Shown here one piece after another: positions 25,956 through 34,987 of a stretch of 64,000 nt of DNA. The position numbers were made by a program, and so were the translations under genes. The number at the start of each line of letters is the position of its first letter. Position 1 is the first letter of the stretch. Below the pieces are notes generated by a model, which saw only the letters and a list, made by a program, of their open reading frames with translations, ran no database searches and had not been told where the DNA came from. This stretch comes from Candidatus Poribacteria bacterium (lineage in GTDB: Bacteria; Poribacteria; WGA-4E; WGA-3G): contig JAJECK010000028.1 of the NCBI GenBank assembly GCA_022822085.1, positions 1-64,000 on the forward strand, given 5' to 3'.

Positions 25956-26804
25956 TTACCCTCGCCAAGTGGTACGTTTTAACGGATCGTGTGCGTTAAC
26001 GACAAGATCAGGACCGAAACCTTCAATTGCCAATCGCACAGTATCACCGTCTCCAACAGCGGTAAGTGCCTCATGGTGAGTGCCAGTAGAGACAACGTCT
26101 CCCGGTTCCAATGTTAGCACATTCGTCACCTCTGCAAGCAGTTCTGGAACGAAACGCGCCATTGAGTTTGTGGAAAAATCATGTTGCAAACCGTCATTAA
26201 TCCAGAGTTGGACACCGAGTGCATTCGGGTCGGGAACTTCATCAGCGGTGATAAGCACAGGTCCCATCGGTGCAAAGGTGTGCCAACTTTTTCCTAAAAA
26301 GAACCCGCCAGGCAACCCCCGTGCAGATACATCAATAAATTGTGTGTACCCGAACACATGGTCAAGTGCGTTTTCTTCGGTGAGGTGTTTTGCCGTTTTC
26401 CCGATGACAATCGCCAATTCAGGTTCAAAATGGAACACTGTCACATCCGCTTCTGGGAGTTCAACAGTCTCTTTCGTAGGAATAATGCCTGTTGGCGATT
26501 TAAGGAAGGCGTTAAAGTCGCCACGAGATGGGCTGTCCGGCTCAATGTAATTCCCAGCCATGCAAACAAGTTGTCCGGGACGAGGTAGTGGGGCTTTAAG
26601 ATTGACATTTTCTACGGCAATGGGATCGCCATTGTCTGCTATTTCCACAATTGATGACTGTAGATTATCATAATCCTCAATCACCATCTGTATCAATTCT
26701 TGTGGAGTATGGTATCTCAGATGCTTGAGCGCATCAGTGATATCAACGATTTCGTCTTCTGTTATCACACCGAGTCGGTAATCATCAAAGAATGCAAGTT
26801 TCAT
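25956..26804 (-). CDS. Fumarylacetoacetate hydrolase family protein
   Basis: A 282-residue member of the FAH family, which hydrolyses or decarboxylates beta-keto-type acids. A catalytic domain with metal ligands is visible in 'VTVFHFEPELAIVIGK' (Glu-x-Glu) and 'GYTQFIDVSARG' (Asp), and 'GDVVSTGTHHEALTAVGDGD' matches the conserved C-terminal 'GDVisTGTp' motif. AGGAG precedes the ATG by about 11 bases. It is the downstream partner of a Gfo/Idh/MocA gene, 24 bases away, and the two probably serve the catabolism of a sugar acid or related compound. The exact substrate is not evident. Confidence 0.9.
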   Translation of the reverse strand: MKLAFFDDYRLGVITEDEIVDITDALKHLRYHTPQELIQMVIEDYDNLQSSIVEIADNGDPIAVENVNLKAPLPRPGQLVCMAGNYIEPDSPSRGDFNAFLKSPTGIIPTKETVELPEADVTVFHFEPELAIVIGKTAKHLTEENALDHVFGYTQFIDVSARGLPGGFFLGKSWHTFAPMGPVLITADEVPDPNALGVQLWINDGLQHDFSTNSMARFVPELLAEVTNVLTLEPGDVVSTGTHHEALTAVGDGDTVRLAIEGFGPDLVVNAHDPLKRTTWRG

Positions 26805-26828
26805 TCAGTATTTTGCTCCTATGTTAAG

Positions 26829-27929
26829 TTATTTGGTAAGTGGGTGCCTCCGTTTTTCCAAAGGCAAGCGGACCTTCGTGCCGGAGAAATGTGACGCATA
26901 AGTTGCGCTTACACACTCAAGTGATGTCAATGCGTTGCGTCCACCGAGTTCTGGTTGATTTCCATTAAGTATTGCGTCTCTCATATTTTGTGCACTCCAG
27001 ATCGTGTGGCGAGACTTCCACGCTTTTCCAGAGATTAGAAACGCTGATGTGTCAAGTTCTATCTGTTCCCATACTGGCGTATGTGCTGCAAATGATACAT
27101 CAAAAGGACAATACCACATCTCGTCTATACCTGTCTGTGGGTTAGGTTTGATCATTAGTTGTCCTTCTGAACCGAGCAGATGTGGTCCCATCATCCATCC
27201 ATGTCTGGGTTCACGTTGGTAAAGTTCCATGATGCCGTAAGTGCTGTTTGCACCGCCGATATGTACAAGCATTGTATCACCTGCGACGATGCCGTTGTCC
27301 CGCCTATCAGTTTTGCACAATTCGCTGCTGTGCATAATGTCTGCGTCAGTTACATCGTGTCCTTGATAGGTAATATGTGCTTGAATCCATGATATGCCAT
27401 CGAGGAAGAAATCCATTTCATCGAAGTAGTGGACACCCATTTCCATCAGTTCAAATCCTGCTTCGCGCCCTTTGCCTACTTCACGGATGGATCGTAGTTC
27501 GCCTATTTTCCCACTATCAACTAACGATTTCGCTTCCCGGAACAGCGGTGTGAAACGGAATTGATGACTAACTGCTAAATGGACACCCGCATCATGACAA
27601 GCAGCAACCATTTGGTCTGCGGTCTCTAAATCGATCGAGAGCGGCTTTTCACATAAAACATGGATTCCAACTTTTGCCGCCGCGATTGCAATCGGAGCGT
27701 GTAGAGGGGCATGTGTACATACGCTTACAATATCAAGTGTTTCATTCGCAAACATCTCAGGATAGTCAGTGTATCGGTTTGAAACACCGTATTCATCGGC
27801 GCGGTTGTTGAGTGCATCACGATTGATATCGCACATCGCGACAAGATCAACGTCTTCTAATCCATCATAAGCTGCTGCGTGCCTGCGGCTTATCCCACCA
27901 CAACCGACAATCCCTGCGCGTAAGATCAT
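26829..27929 (-). CDS. Gfo/Idh/MocA-family oxidoreductase
   Basis: A 366-residue NAD(P)-dependent dehydrogenase. The Rossmann N-terminus begins 'GIVGCGGISRRHAAAYDGL' and the family's Lys is in 'LCEKPLSIDLE' (EKP motif, about residue 95). The C-terminal half follows the alpha/beta domain of glucose-fructose oxidoreductase-type enzymes ('GKGREAGFELMEMGVHYFDE'). Oxidises a sugar, inositol or similar polyol; the substrate is unknown. It heads a two-gene operon with the FAH gene. Confidence 0.92.
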   Translation of the reverse strand: MILRAGIVGCGGISRRHAAAYDGLEDVDLVAMCDINRDALNNRADEYGVSNRYTDYPEMFANETLDIVSVCTHAPLHAPIAIAAAKVGIHVLCEKPLSIDLETADQMVAACHDAGVHLAVSHQFRFTPLFREAKSLVDSGKIGELRSIREVGKGREAGFELMEMGVHYFDEMDFFLDGISWIQAHITYQGHDVTDADIMHSSELCKTDRRDNGIVAGDTMLVHIGGANSTYGIMELYQREPRHGWMMGPHLLGSEGQLMIKPNPQTGIDEMWYCPFDVSFAAHTPVWEQIELDTSAFLISGKAWKSRHTIWSAQNMRDAILNGNQPELGGRNALTSLECVSATYASHFSGTKVRLPLEKRRHPLTK

Positions 27930-28017
27930 GAGTTTATACGTTTATACTGTGTCCAATTGAAATAGTTTAGTGGATATTATACCATTTCTAATAATAATGT
28001 CTCATCACTAATTGGAA

Positions 28018-28058
28018 GCCCCCTAAATCCCCTTATCAGTGGGACTTTAAGGAGGTTT
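28018..28058. repeat. Imperfect inverted repeat
   Basis: 'gccccctaaatcccc' and 'gggactttaaggaggttt' are imperfect inverted copies with a short AT loop, between two minus-strand genes. This may be a terminator for the dehydrogenase gene or a palindromic repeat; no T-tract is clear. Confidence 0.45.
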
Positions 28059-28074
28059 CCTTTATGACAGTTTC

Positions 28075-29100
28075 TTAAATAGAAATGGTATTACTTCTAT
28101 TCATTTGCAACAATGCCTGCCATTGTGTTTTGTCAACAAGCACACCCTTTTCAAGACTCTCCTGACGTGTGCGTAACATTCCTTCTCCCGGATACCGGAC
28201 CTTTTCGTTTTCATCTAACGGAGCAGCAGTGTGAAAATCGTCAATTATCGCTTCCACGGTTTCGTTCAATACTGTCTGTCCCATCATTCCAGCAGCACTT
28301 ATAGCAATATAAACCTGAGAGACAGCATATTCCGATTTCTGTTTCCCAATCTGATGCGTCGCTTGTCCGCCTGAAATAACAGCAGCCATTGTATCAAGCA
28401 CCAATGCCAATCCAGAACCTTTCCAGTAGCCGATGGGAAGTGCTCTTTGCGAATCGAGAATCTCGGCAGGTTCAATCGTGAGTTCCCCCATAGTATCATA
28501 CCCACCCGGTAAAGGCAGCTGCTTACCTTGTCGTTTGAGTACTTCTAATTTCCCATTAGAATATTGACTCATTGCCATATCAAGTAGAATATGTTCACCA
28601 TCACGAGGAATAGCAATCGCTAATGGGTTATTCCCAATCTTTTTCTCAGCAGAACCCCACGGTGGCATGAGTTTAGTTGTATTTGTCCAACAGATACCGA
28701 TATATCCTGCTTCTGCTGCCTGTAGTGCATAAGCTCCACCACGCATCCAATGGTTTGTATTAGATAGGCCGATACAACCGATACTATGGACTTCGGCAAG
28801 TTCCATTGTGCGTTGCATACATAAGTGTGCATTCACAAGACCTACCCCCATCTTACCATCCCAACGTTCTAACGCACCGAAACTCTCTATCTTTTCTGGG
28901 TTTGCTCGGAAATCAATCTGTTTGCTCGTTAGTCCTGCCACAAATCCCGGAAACCGATTGAGCCCGTGTGAGTAGACACCGTCGCGTTGGTTTTCTGCAA
29001 ACAACCGCGCACATAATTTCGCACGTTCATCTGCAAAGCCAACTGCCGATAGTACACGATAAAATTCATCATATAAAGTCTGGAAAGGTACACGGACCAT
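28075..29100 (-). CDS. Malate/L-lactate dehydrogenase-family (Ldh) oxidoreductase
   Basis: A 341-residue NAD(P)-dependent enzyme of the malate/ureidoglycolate/lactate dehydrogenase 2 family. Landmarks include 'DGVYSHGLNRFPGFV' near residue 47, 'GLSNTNHWMRGGAYALQAAE' with the conserved His, 'SAEKKIGNNPLAIAIP' and 'LPIGYWKGSGLALVLD'. ATG 29100 is chosen over the upstream ATG at 29226: AAGGA lies just before it and the upstream 42 codons bear no family resemblance. It probably oxidises a hydroxy acid. It lies between the PhyH gene and the Gfo/FAH operon, on the same strand. Confidence 0.9.
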   Translation of the reverse strand: MVRVPFQTLYDEFYRVLSAVGFADERAKLCARLFAENQRDGVYSHGLNRFPGFVAGLTSKQIDFRANPEKIESFGALERWDGKMGVGLVNAHLCMQRTMELAEVHSIGCIGLSNTNHWMRGGAYALQAAEAGYIGICWTNTTKLMPPWGSAEKKIGNNPLAIAIPRDGEHILLDMAMSQYSNGKLEVLKRQGKQLPLPGGYDTMGELTIEPAEILDSQRALPIGYWKGSGLALVLDTMAAVISGGQATHQIGKQKSEYAVSQVYIAISAAGMMGQTVLNETVEAIIDDFHTAAPLDENEKVRYPGEGMLRTRQESLEKGVLVDKTQWQALLQMNRSNTISI

Positions 29101-29286
29101 GCAATTCTTCCTTACCGGAGTATTCAATACTATTATGCCTAATGTCTGAGAAGATTGCAAGATATTTCGTGTTTGCAGATATAATTGGGGTGGGTGAAAT
29201 AAGTATAAGGAAACGCTGAAGCACAAGAATTGGTTGCTACGATATAGCAGTGTGCATCCTTTCCATTACAACTCAGATTCACAACA

Positions 29287-30144
29287 CTACCACATTTCAA
29301 GCCATTCCATAAGGGTTGTCACAGGCTGTTTTTGACTTCGGATAACCCATTTGAAATTGGGGTCTTTCCAATAGATCGTACCCGGATTGTCCCCATCACG
29401 GAGGTAGCGAATGTCAATTGCCCAACGAATAATCTGGCTTGTAGTATGCGGTATGGAGCGATGGAGCGTAAGGTTATGGAACACCAATGCATCTCCCATT
29501 TCCATCGGACAGGTCACAATGCGAGAATCATCCACAAGTTCGTCCATAACTTCAAGGAATCTGCCTTCTCGGTCTTCAGTGTGATGATTAACAACGCCTA
29601 ACCGATGTGAACCTGCGACCACCTGCAAACAACCGTTAGATTCATCCACTGGCACAAGTGGGATCCATGCTGTTGGAATCAGCGAATCTTCACTGACTTT
29701 ACCAAAATAACCGCTGTCTTGGTGCCACGGAACAACAGTCAATTGCTGTCCGGGCAGTTTCGGACGCGCATTGAAGACAGGGTGTCCGATCACGTCTGTT
29801 CCTGTGAGTTGCCCGATTGCATCTACAAGAGGACCGGCGTAATGCAGATCAAATATCTCAGATGTTGCGATTTGTCCACGCCAAGAACGACCAAAGCGAT
29901 TGGCATGTTTGCTAGCGACTTTCAATAAACGGGTTTCAAATGGAAGTTCTGCTCCTTCATCTTCAACGATGTCTTCTTCCTTCAGCTGCCGAATTATGTC
30001 TTCTACAACACAAGCGAACCTATTGCGGACTCCCTTGAGAGTAGGTTCGGGAATGACGTTTTTCAGTAATAAATATCCATCGTTTTCCCATTGATGCATC
30101 TGTTCTGAAGTAAGCGGATGTATTTGTATTTGATCGTTTTGCAT
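29287..30144 (-). CDS. PhyH-family dioxygenase (standard H-x-D type)
   Basis: A 285-residue Fe(II)/2-oxoglutarate dioxygenase. Its proximal ligands are intact, His141-Gln-Asp143 ('VPWHQDSGY'), followed by 'NGCLQVVAGSHRLG' and a distal His in 'NLTLHRSIPHTTSQ', with the Arg 2-oxoglutarate anchor in 'IIRWAIDIRYL'. The substrate cannot be inferred; Ldh-family and Gfo-type genes downstream suggest small-molecule catabolism. A ribosome-like GGAAGTGAG lies just upstream of the ATG. It is a useful in-window standard against the H-x-G forms. Confidence 0.9.
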   Translation of the reverse strand: MQNDQIQIHPLTSEQMHQWENDGYLLLKNVIPEPTLKGVRNRFACVVEDIIRQLKEEDIVEDEGAELPFETRLLKVASKHANRFGRSWRGQIATSEIFDLHYAGPLVDAIGQLTGTDVIGHPVFNARPKLPGQQLTVVPWHQDSGYFGKVSEDSLIPTAWIPLVPVDESNGCLQVVAGSHRLGVVNHHTEDREGRFLEVMDELVDDSRIVTCPMEMGDALVFHNLTLHRSIPHTTSQIIRWAIDIRYLRDGDNPGTIYWKDPNFKWVIRSQKQPVTTLMEWLEMW

Positions 30145-30184
30145 ATTTTTCTCACTTCCGTATCAACATTTCAATTCTGGTGAT

Positions 30185-30418
30185 TTACCTATGTGTTTCC
30201 ATATACGCTCGGAGCACCGTATTTATCTGTGTGTGGTAATCTTTTCCTTGTTTTTTGAACCATTCAAAGATTTCATGTTCAATTTGAAGATAATTCTCAG
30301 GGACAATACGATTGGCATTTTCCCAGAAGTCATCATCAAGTTCGGGGATCTCTGATGTGTCAATCGCGTCCTCTGTGAGACTTTCAATTTCAGATAACCG
30401 TGTCTTTGAAAGAGACAT
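30185..30418 (-). CDS. BrnA-family antitoxin, no BrnT visible
   Basis: A 77-residue protein with the BrnA signature: 'LDDDFWENANRIVPENYLQI', then 'IFEWFKKQGKDYHTQINTVL', 'RAYMETH'. The second part is a ribbon-helix-helix-like DNA-binding end. BrnA proteins normally follow a BrnT RNase toxin gene. Upstream (30419-30625) is intergenic and no BrnT is found; downstream is a PhyH gene. Likely an orphan antitoxin or a regulator. Confidence 0.82.
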   Translation of the reverse strand: MSLSKTRLSEIESLTEDAIDTSEIPELDDDFWENANRIVPENYLQIEHEIFEWFKKQGKDYHTQINTVLRAYMETHR

Positions 30419-30575
30419 AATACTTTCTACTTTTCCATAATACCACTTCGGTTCATTTCAATAATGAAATACATTGTTGAAAGACACTATCTATAATAGT
30501 ATATCACTTTTCCATAAAATTGACGAATCTTTTCAATTCAAAGTTCTGATGTTCTGATAAATTGTCTTTATATCT

Positions 30576-30604
30576 TTGACATTTCATCAAAGAAATGCTA
30601 TTCT
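30576..30604 (+). promoter_or_regulatory. Strong predicted sigma70 promoter
   Basis: TTGACA at 30576-30581, a 17-base spacer, TATTCT at 30599-30604. The start of transcription is expected near 30611, just before the AAGGAGG at 30612 that serves the ATG at 30626. It fits the dimethylformamidase-like and sulfatase genes as one transcript. Confidence 0.65.
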
Positions 30605-30625
30605 GCATCACAAGGAGGAAACATT

Positions 30626-31999
30626 ATGGCAACTTTGACACAAACAGAAAACCGTATCAGACCTCTCTATATTGATGGATACACTCATCAACTGAGTTAC
30701 GCCCCCGGTGAAGAAATTGCATTTCATGTCTCAACCAGCGCAGGTAACCACTCCCTTGAGATTGCGCGCATTGGTGTTGAGCGTGAAGTAGTATTCAACG
30801 AATCCGGACTTCCGGGGAAGGCACAACCGGTACCCGTAAATGCTTCATCACACGGATGTGGTTGGGAAGCTACCTACACATTTGAAGTGCCAGAGACGTG
30901 GCAGAGCGGATACTATGAAGGGACTCTCCGCGCTTCTGATGGTGGTGGCGACCCTATCTATAGAAATCATCGCACAGCAGAAAGTTCCTTACACTTTATC
31001 GTTCGTCCGGCACAACCAGGATCTAACACGCCTATTCTACTGCAGCTCTCTACAAACACATATAACGCCTATACCAATTGGGGTGGTTTTAGTCTTTACG
31101 GGTATCACGGACAGAATGGAATGCAAGGACGTCGTGTCTCATTTGACCGACCTATTGGTAGTCAATATAGGACTTGGGAGTTGCCATTCGTTGTGTGGGC
31201 AGAACAGAATGGATATAAACTTGATTATGCAGCGAATAGTGACCTTGAGTTCCGTCCTGAAATGTTGGAACGTTACAAACTTGTCCTGAGCCTTGGGCAC
31301 GACGAATACTGGTCTGCTCCGATGCGCGATAATCTTGAAGCATTCATTGCGAAGGGTGGAAACGTAGCATTTTTCAGTGGAAATGCTGTGTGTTGGCAAG
31401 TACGTTCCGAAGACGATGGACGCGCGCTCGTATGCTGGAAGCAGAGCTACAACCAAGACCCTATTTACAAAACCGATGATCATAGCACGTTGAGTACCTT
31501 GTGGAGCCACTATTTAGTAGAACGTCCTGAAAACCATTTGACAGGTGTCGGCTTCCTTCAAGGTGGCTATCACTTGAGTCACGGTCAATTTATGGATGGA
31601 GATGGTGCATACACTGGACACCGTCCAGAACATTGGGTGTTTGAAGGGACAGACTTAGCAAGAGATGAGAAGTTTGGTGGACAAAATACCGTTGTCGGCT
31701 ATGAGTGTGATGGCTGTGAATTCACACTTGAAGACGGTTTTCCTGTGCCGACCTATCAAGATGGTACGCCAGAAGGATTTACAATCCTTGCCACTGCCCC
31801 TGTCCGCTGGCATCCAGATGATTGCGAATGGTATGAACGTTGGGAACAAGGTCATACTGGTGCTGCTACCATGGGCATCTATACAAAAGGCGGTACTGTC
31901 TTTACCGCTGCTACTACGGATTGGTCGCACGGATTGGCAGGTGGGGATGCTGTTGTGGAACGGATTACGCATAATGTTTTGCAGCGGCTTTCAAAATAA
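30626..31999 (+). CDS. N,N-dimethylformamidase large-subunit-like protein
   Basis: A 457-residue protein that resembles the large subunit of N,N-dimethylformamidase, an iron-dependent amidohydrolase with an unusual Tyr/Tyr/Glu iron site. The central block 'LSLGHDEYWSAPMRDNLEAF' with 'GGNVAFFSGNAVCWQ' is a family hallmark, as is 'SSLHFIVRP'. The start is set by AAGGAGG eight bases upstream. Many relatives in environmental bacteria are uncharacterised, so amide hydrolysis is likely but the substrate is open. No small subunit gene was recognised. The sulfatase gene begins 31 bases downstream. Confidence 0.85.
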   Translation: MATLTQTENRIRPLYIDGYTHQLSYAPGEEIAFHVSTSAGNHSLEIARIGVEREVVFNESGLPGKAQPVPVNASSHGCGWEATYTFEVPETWQSGYYEGTLRASDGGGDPIYRNHRTAESSLHFIVRPAQPGSNTPILLQLSTNTYNAYTNWGGFSLYGYHGQNGMQGRRVSFDRPIGSQYRTWELPFVVWAEQNGYKLDYAANSDLEFRPEMLERYKLVLSLGHDEYWSAPMRDNLEAFIAKGGNVAFFSGNAVCWQVRSEDDGRALVCWKQSYNQDPIYKTDDHSTLSTLWSHYLVERPENHLTGVGFLQGGYHLSHGQFMDGDGAYTGHRPEHWVFEGTDLARDEKFGGQNTVVGYECDGCEFTLEDGFPVPTYQDGTPEGFTILATAPVRWHPDDCEWYERWEQGHTGAATMGIYTKGGTVFTAATTDWSHGLAGGDAVVERITHNVLQRLSK

Positions 32000-32030
32000 T
32001 GAGATTAGGTCAGAAGAAATGGAGTTACAA

Positions 32031-33479
32031 ATGTCTAACGACCGTCCTAATATACTCTTAATCACCACCGATCAACAACGCGGCGACTGTTTAGGTATTG
32101 ATCCTGACGGTCCCGACTGCCTACAAACACCCAACTTAGACTGGATTGGTCACAGTGGCACACACTTCCGCCGTGGGTATGCTGAATGTCCGAGTTGTAT
32201 CCCTGCCCGACGTGGTATAATGACAGGCACAGCACCAGCAGCTAACGGAATGGTTGGGTATACAGGAGCACAATGGAACCCACCTCATACCCTGGCTGGT
32301 GAATTGTCCGCTGCCGGTTATCAAACCGAGATGATTGGCAAACTACATCTCAGTCCACCACGTAAGCGATACGGTTTTGATCATATCCAGTTGTCCGATG
32401 CTACGCATGGAACCGCTAACAACGACTATGTCGAATGGTTGCAGCAGTCCCATCGCCGCAACGATTATGATCCGGGTATGGCACACGGCGTTTCTGCAAA
32501 CGGATGGGTGGGTCGTCCGCATCACCTCCCCGAAGAGCAGATGCACACCTTCTGGTGTGTAGATCGCGCCCTCAAATTTCTGCGAAAACGCGATCCATCA
32601 GCACCCTTTTTCCTCAACATCTCCTTTATAGACCCGCACCCACCGTTGACACCGCCAGCACACTATTACCAACGATACATACAGCGGGCTCTTCCATCTC
32701 CCGCTATCGGCAAGTGGTCCTTAAATCTTGATCTTCCTCAGAAAGGATTAAATCCAAATGCTTGGGAAATTAACCTTGACAGATACGATATGCAATGTGC
32801 ACGTGCTGCCTATTACGGAATGATCAATTTCATTGACGATCAGATCGGACGGCTGCTTCAAAACGCGGGTAACCTGAATGACTGTCTCGTTATTTTTACT
32901 TCCGACCACGGTGAGATGCTGGGTGATCACAATATGTTCCGCAAAACCTTTCCTTATGAAGCAAGCGCAAGGGTGCCTTTCCTAATGCGAGCACCAGCAA
33001 AATGGCGTTATCCGAAAGAAACTGTTTGCAATAGTCCAGTCGGACTGCAGGACATCATGCCAACCATTCTTGACGCTGCAAACATTGAAATTCCAAACAC
33101 CTGTACCGGTAAGAGTCTGCTGCCAATTATGCGAGGAGATACTGATAGAGTGCGAGACTGTCTGCACGGGGAGCATTCCGGTTGCTACAATTACAAGCAC
33201 GGCAACCACTATATAACTGATGGACACTACAAGTACATCTGGTATTCCCAAACAGGACGCGAACATCTCTTTAATCTGCGAGAAGACCCGCACGAAACAA
33301 CAGATTTAGCACTGGAGGACGGTGCAGAAACGCGCCTAACCCCTTGGCGAAATCGTCTGATTGAGTTCCTCCACGACCGTCCTGAAGGCTTTACTGATGG
33401 CACAGACCTTATAGCAGGACAACGTCATGATGCCTTGCTACCGGACTATAATCCTGATGCTACCTATCCTTATTTGTAA
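32031..33479 (+). CDS. Sulfatase (formylglycine-dependent, Cys type)
   Basis: A 482-residue sulfatase of the alkaline-phosphatase superfamily. The activation site is Cys56-Ile-Pro-Ala-Arg60 (C-x-P-x-R), with Cys to be converted to formylglycine. Metal-site motifs are visible: 'ILLITTDQQRGD' near the N-terminus, and 'FTSDHGEMLGDHNMF' (Asp-His pair). 'NISFIDPHPPLTPP' is also typical. Met32031 is chosen because GGAG at 32021-32024 is well spaced; ATG 32019 is a near alternative. No signal peptide is obvious. It follows the dimethylformamidase-like gene in the same direction. Confidence 0.92.
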   Translation: MSNDRPNILLITTDQQRGDCLGIDPDGPDCLQTPNLDWIGHSGTHFRRGYAECPSCIPARRGIMTGTAPAANGMVGYTGAQWNPPHTLAGELSAAGYQTEMIGKLHLSPPRKRYGFDHIQLSDATHGTANNDYVEWLQQSHRRNDYDPGMAHGVSANGWVGRPHHLPEEQMHTFWCVDRALKFLRKRDPSAPFFLNISFIDPHPPLTPPAHYYQRYIQRALPSPAIGKWSLNLDLPQKGLNPNAWEINLDRYDMQCARAAYYGMINFIDDQIGRLLQNAGNLNDCLVIFTSDHGEMLGDHNMFRKTFPYEASARVPFLMRAPAKWRYPKETVCNSPVGLQDIMPTILDAANIEIPNTCTGKSLLPIMRGDTDRVRDCLHGEHSGCYNYKHGNHYITDGHYKYIWYSQTGREHLFNLREDPHETTDLALEDGAETRLTPWRNRLIEFLHDRPEGFTDGTDLIAGQRHDALLPDYNPDATYPYL

Positions 33480-33510
33480 TGTTTCTGTTTAGGGAAAACC
33501 TTAAATACTG

Positions 33511-33539
33511 TTGCGTACACGGTGATGGTGTGTTATCCT
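33511..33539 (+). promoter_or_regulatory. Predicted promoter for the radical SAM selenoprotein
   Basis: TTGCGT at 33511-33516, a 17-base spacer, and TATCCT at 33534-33539. The start of transcription would fall at or next to the ATG at 33547. No ribosome-binding site precedes that ATG, so a leaderless message is predicted. Confidence 0.45.
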
Positions 33540-33546
33540 GTTCAGT

Positions 33547-34950
33547 ATGGACAAGGAAACACAAACCCTCTCAGTTATGCACGGACCCGGCGCAATCCTC
33601 TTAATCTCCTGCTACGAACTCGGACACCGACCAATAGGACTCACGCGTCCACTCGCGGCACTTGAAGCTGCCGGATTTTCCCCCGATACCATTGACATTG
33701 CAGTGGAAACCTTAGATGCAGAAAAGGTCAAACGCGCCCAATTCATCGGCATCTCAGTCCCCATGCATACTGCACTACGCCTCGGTGTTCATCTCCTCCA
33801 ACGAATTCGAGAACTCAACCCAGATGTCACAATATGCATGTATGGACTTTACGCAGAACTCAATGCCGCCTATCTGCTCTCACATGGAGTTGATTTCTGC
33901 ATCAGTGGTGATGTGCCTACTCAACTCTTAGCGTTAGTAGAGTCCCTTACTCAGGAAAAACGTATTCATCAGGTTACAAACAATAATGGAAGCCTCCCAG
34001 CTTTAGACAAATACGCGTGTTTTGAGGATAACGGTGAGATGCGAACCGTTGGGTATACAGAGACAACACACGGATGCAAACATCTCTGCACACATTGCCC
34101 CATTCCACCCGTATATAACGGCAAGTTCTTTCCTGTGCAGCGAGAAACGGTATTAGACGAAATTCAGAAACAGGTCGCAGAAGGAGCAACACACATCACA
34201 TTTGGTGACCCTGATTTCCTCAATGGACCGATGCATGGCCTCCGCATTCTTCGCGCAATGCATGCAACGTTCCCCCAGCTTACCTTTGACTTTACAACCA
34301 AGATTGAACATATCCTCAAACACAGCAAACACTTTCCAGAATTCGCTGAACTCGGATGTCGGTTTATCATCTCTGCTGTGGAATCGTTGAGCGGGACAGT
34401 GTTAACTATTTTGGAAAAACACCACACCCGAGCTGATGTTGAAACTGCGATTGACACCGTTCACCAGGCAGGCATAGCATTGCGTCCAACATGGGTGCCG
34501 TTCACCCCGTGGACAACATTAGAAGACTACCTTGAAATCCTTGAATTCGTTGACACACATCGTCTGGTCTATCATGTGGATCCTGTGCAGTATGCTGTGC
34601 GTTTGCTCATTCCTCCCAGTTCATACCTGTTAAACCGACCTGAAACCAAAGCACTCAATCTCACACTTGACCAATCCGCCTTTAGTTATATCTGGGAACA
34701 TCCCGATCCTATCATGGATAAACTACAGAAAACAGTCAACACGCTTGTGGAAAATGACGCGCGTACCGATGTGGATGCTTTGGATACCTTTTATCGGATA
34801 TGGGAACTTGCTGTCGACATGCATGGTAGTAGGCACACGCCGTTGGACCGTAACCGAAAACAGACGCACCTACCCGCGCCACGAATTACAGAGGCATGGT
34901 TCTGCTGAGCGGAGCCAACTGAGGGGCAGTTTGCTCCGATGCACGTATAA
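33547..34950 (+). CDS. Radical SAM selenoprotein with CUAEP tail
   Basis: A 467-residue protein if the UGA at 34906-34908 is read as selenocysteine (residue 454). The N-terminal 150 residues look like a B12-binding-type domain ('GPGAILLISCYELGHRP', 'AQFIGISVPMHTALRLG'). The radical SAM core has Cys177-x3-Cys181-x2-Cys184 for the 4Fe-4S cluster ('HGCKHLCTHCP'). The end reads Thr-Glu-Ala-Trp-Phe-Cys453-Sec454-Ala-Glu-Pro, then 11 more residues to TAA at 34948-34950. This matches the 'CUAEP/CCAEP-tail' radical SAM family, in which the first tail position may be Sec or Cys. A SECIS-like hairpin follows the UGA immediately. A plain gene call would stop at 34908 and miss the tail. The reaction is unknown; the Cys-Sec pair suggests redox or metal chemistry. 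Confidence 0.9.
34909..34938 (+). promoter_or_regulatory. Bacterial SECIS-like hairpin
   Basis: Starts one base after the UGA. The outer stem 'cggagc' (34910-34915) pairs with 'gctccg' (34933-34938), there is a C/U mismatch (34916/34932), and the inner stem 'aactg' (34917-34921) pairs with 'cagtt' (34927-34931). The apical loop is 'agggg' (34922-34926). Bacterial SECIS elements carry conserved G residues at the start of the apical loop about 15-20 bases after the UGA, to bind SelB; that holds here. The same bases also encode the tail Ala-Glu-Pro. Confidence 0.85.
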
Positions 34951-34987
34951 CCTGTTTGGTAGAATGTTTCATTAGGAGACTGAAACA

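Noticed and set aside
30185-30418. BrnA as half of a complete BrnTA system
   Set aside because: No BrnT frame was found upstream or downstream.
31665-32030. Upstream extension of the sulfatase gene
   Set aside because: It overlaps the preceding dimethylformamidase-like gene in another frame; the GGAG-preceded ATG at 32031 fits the family start.
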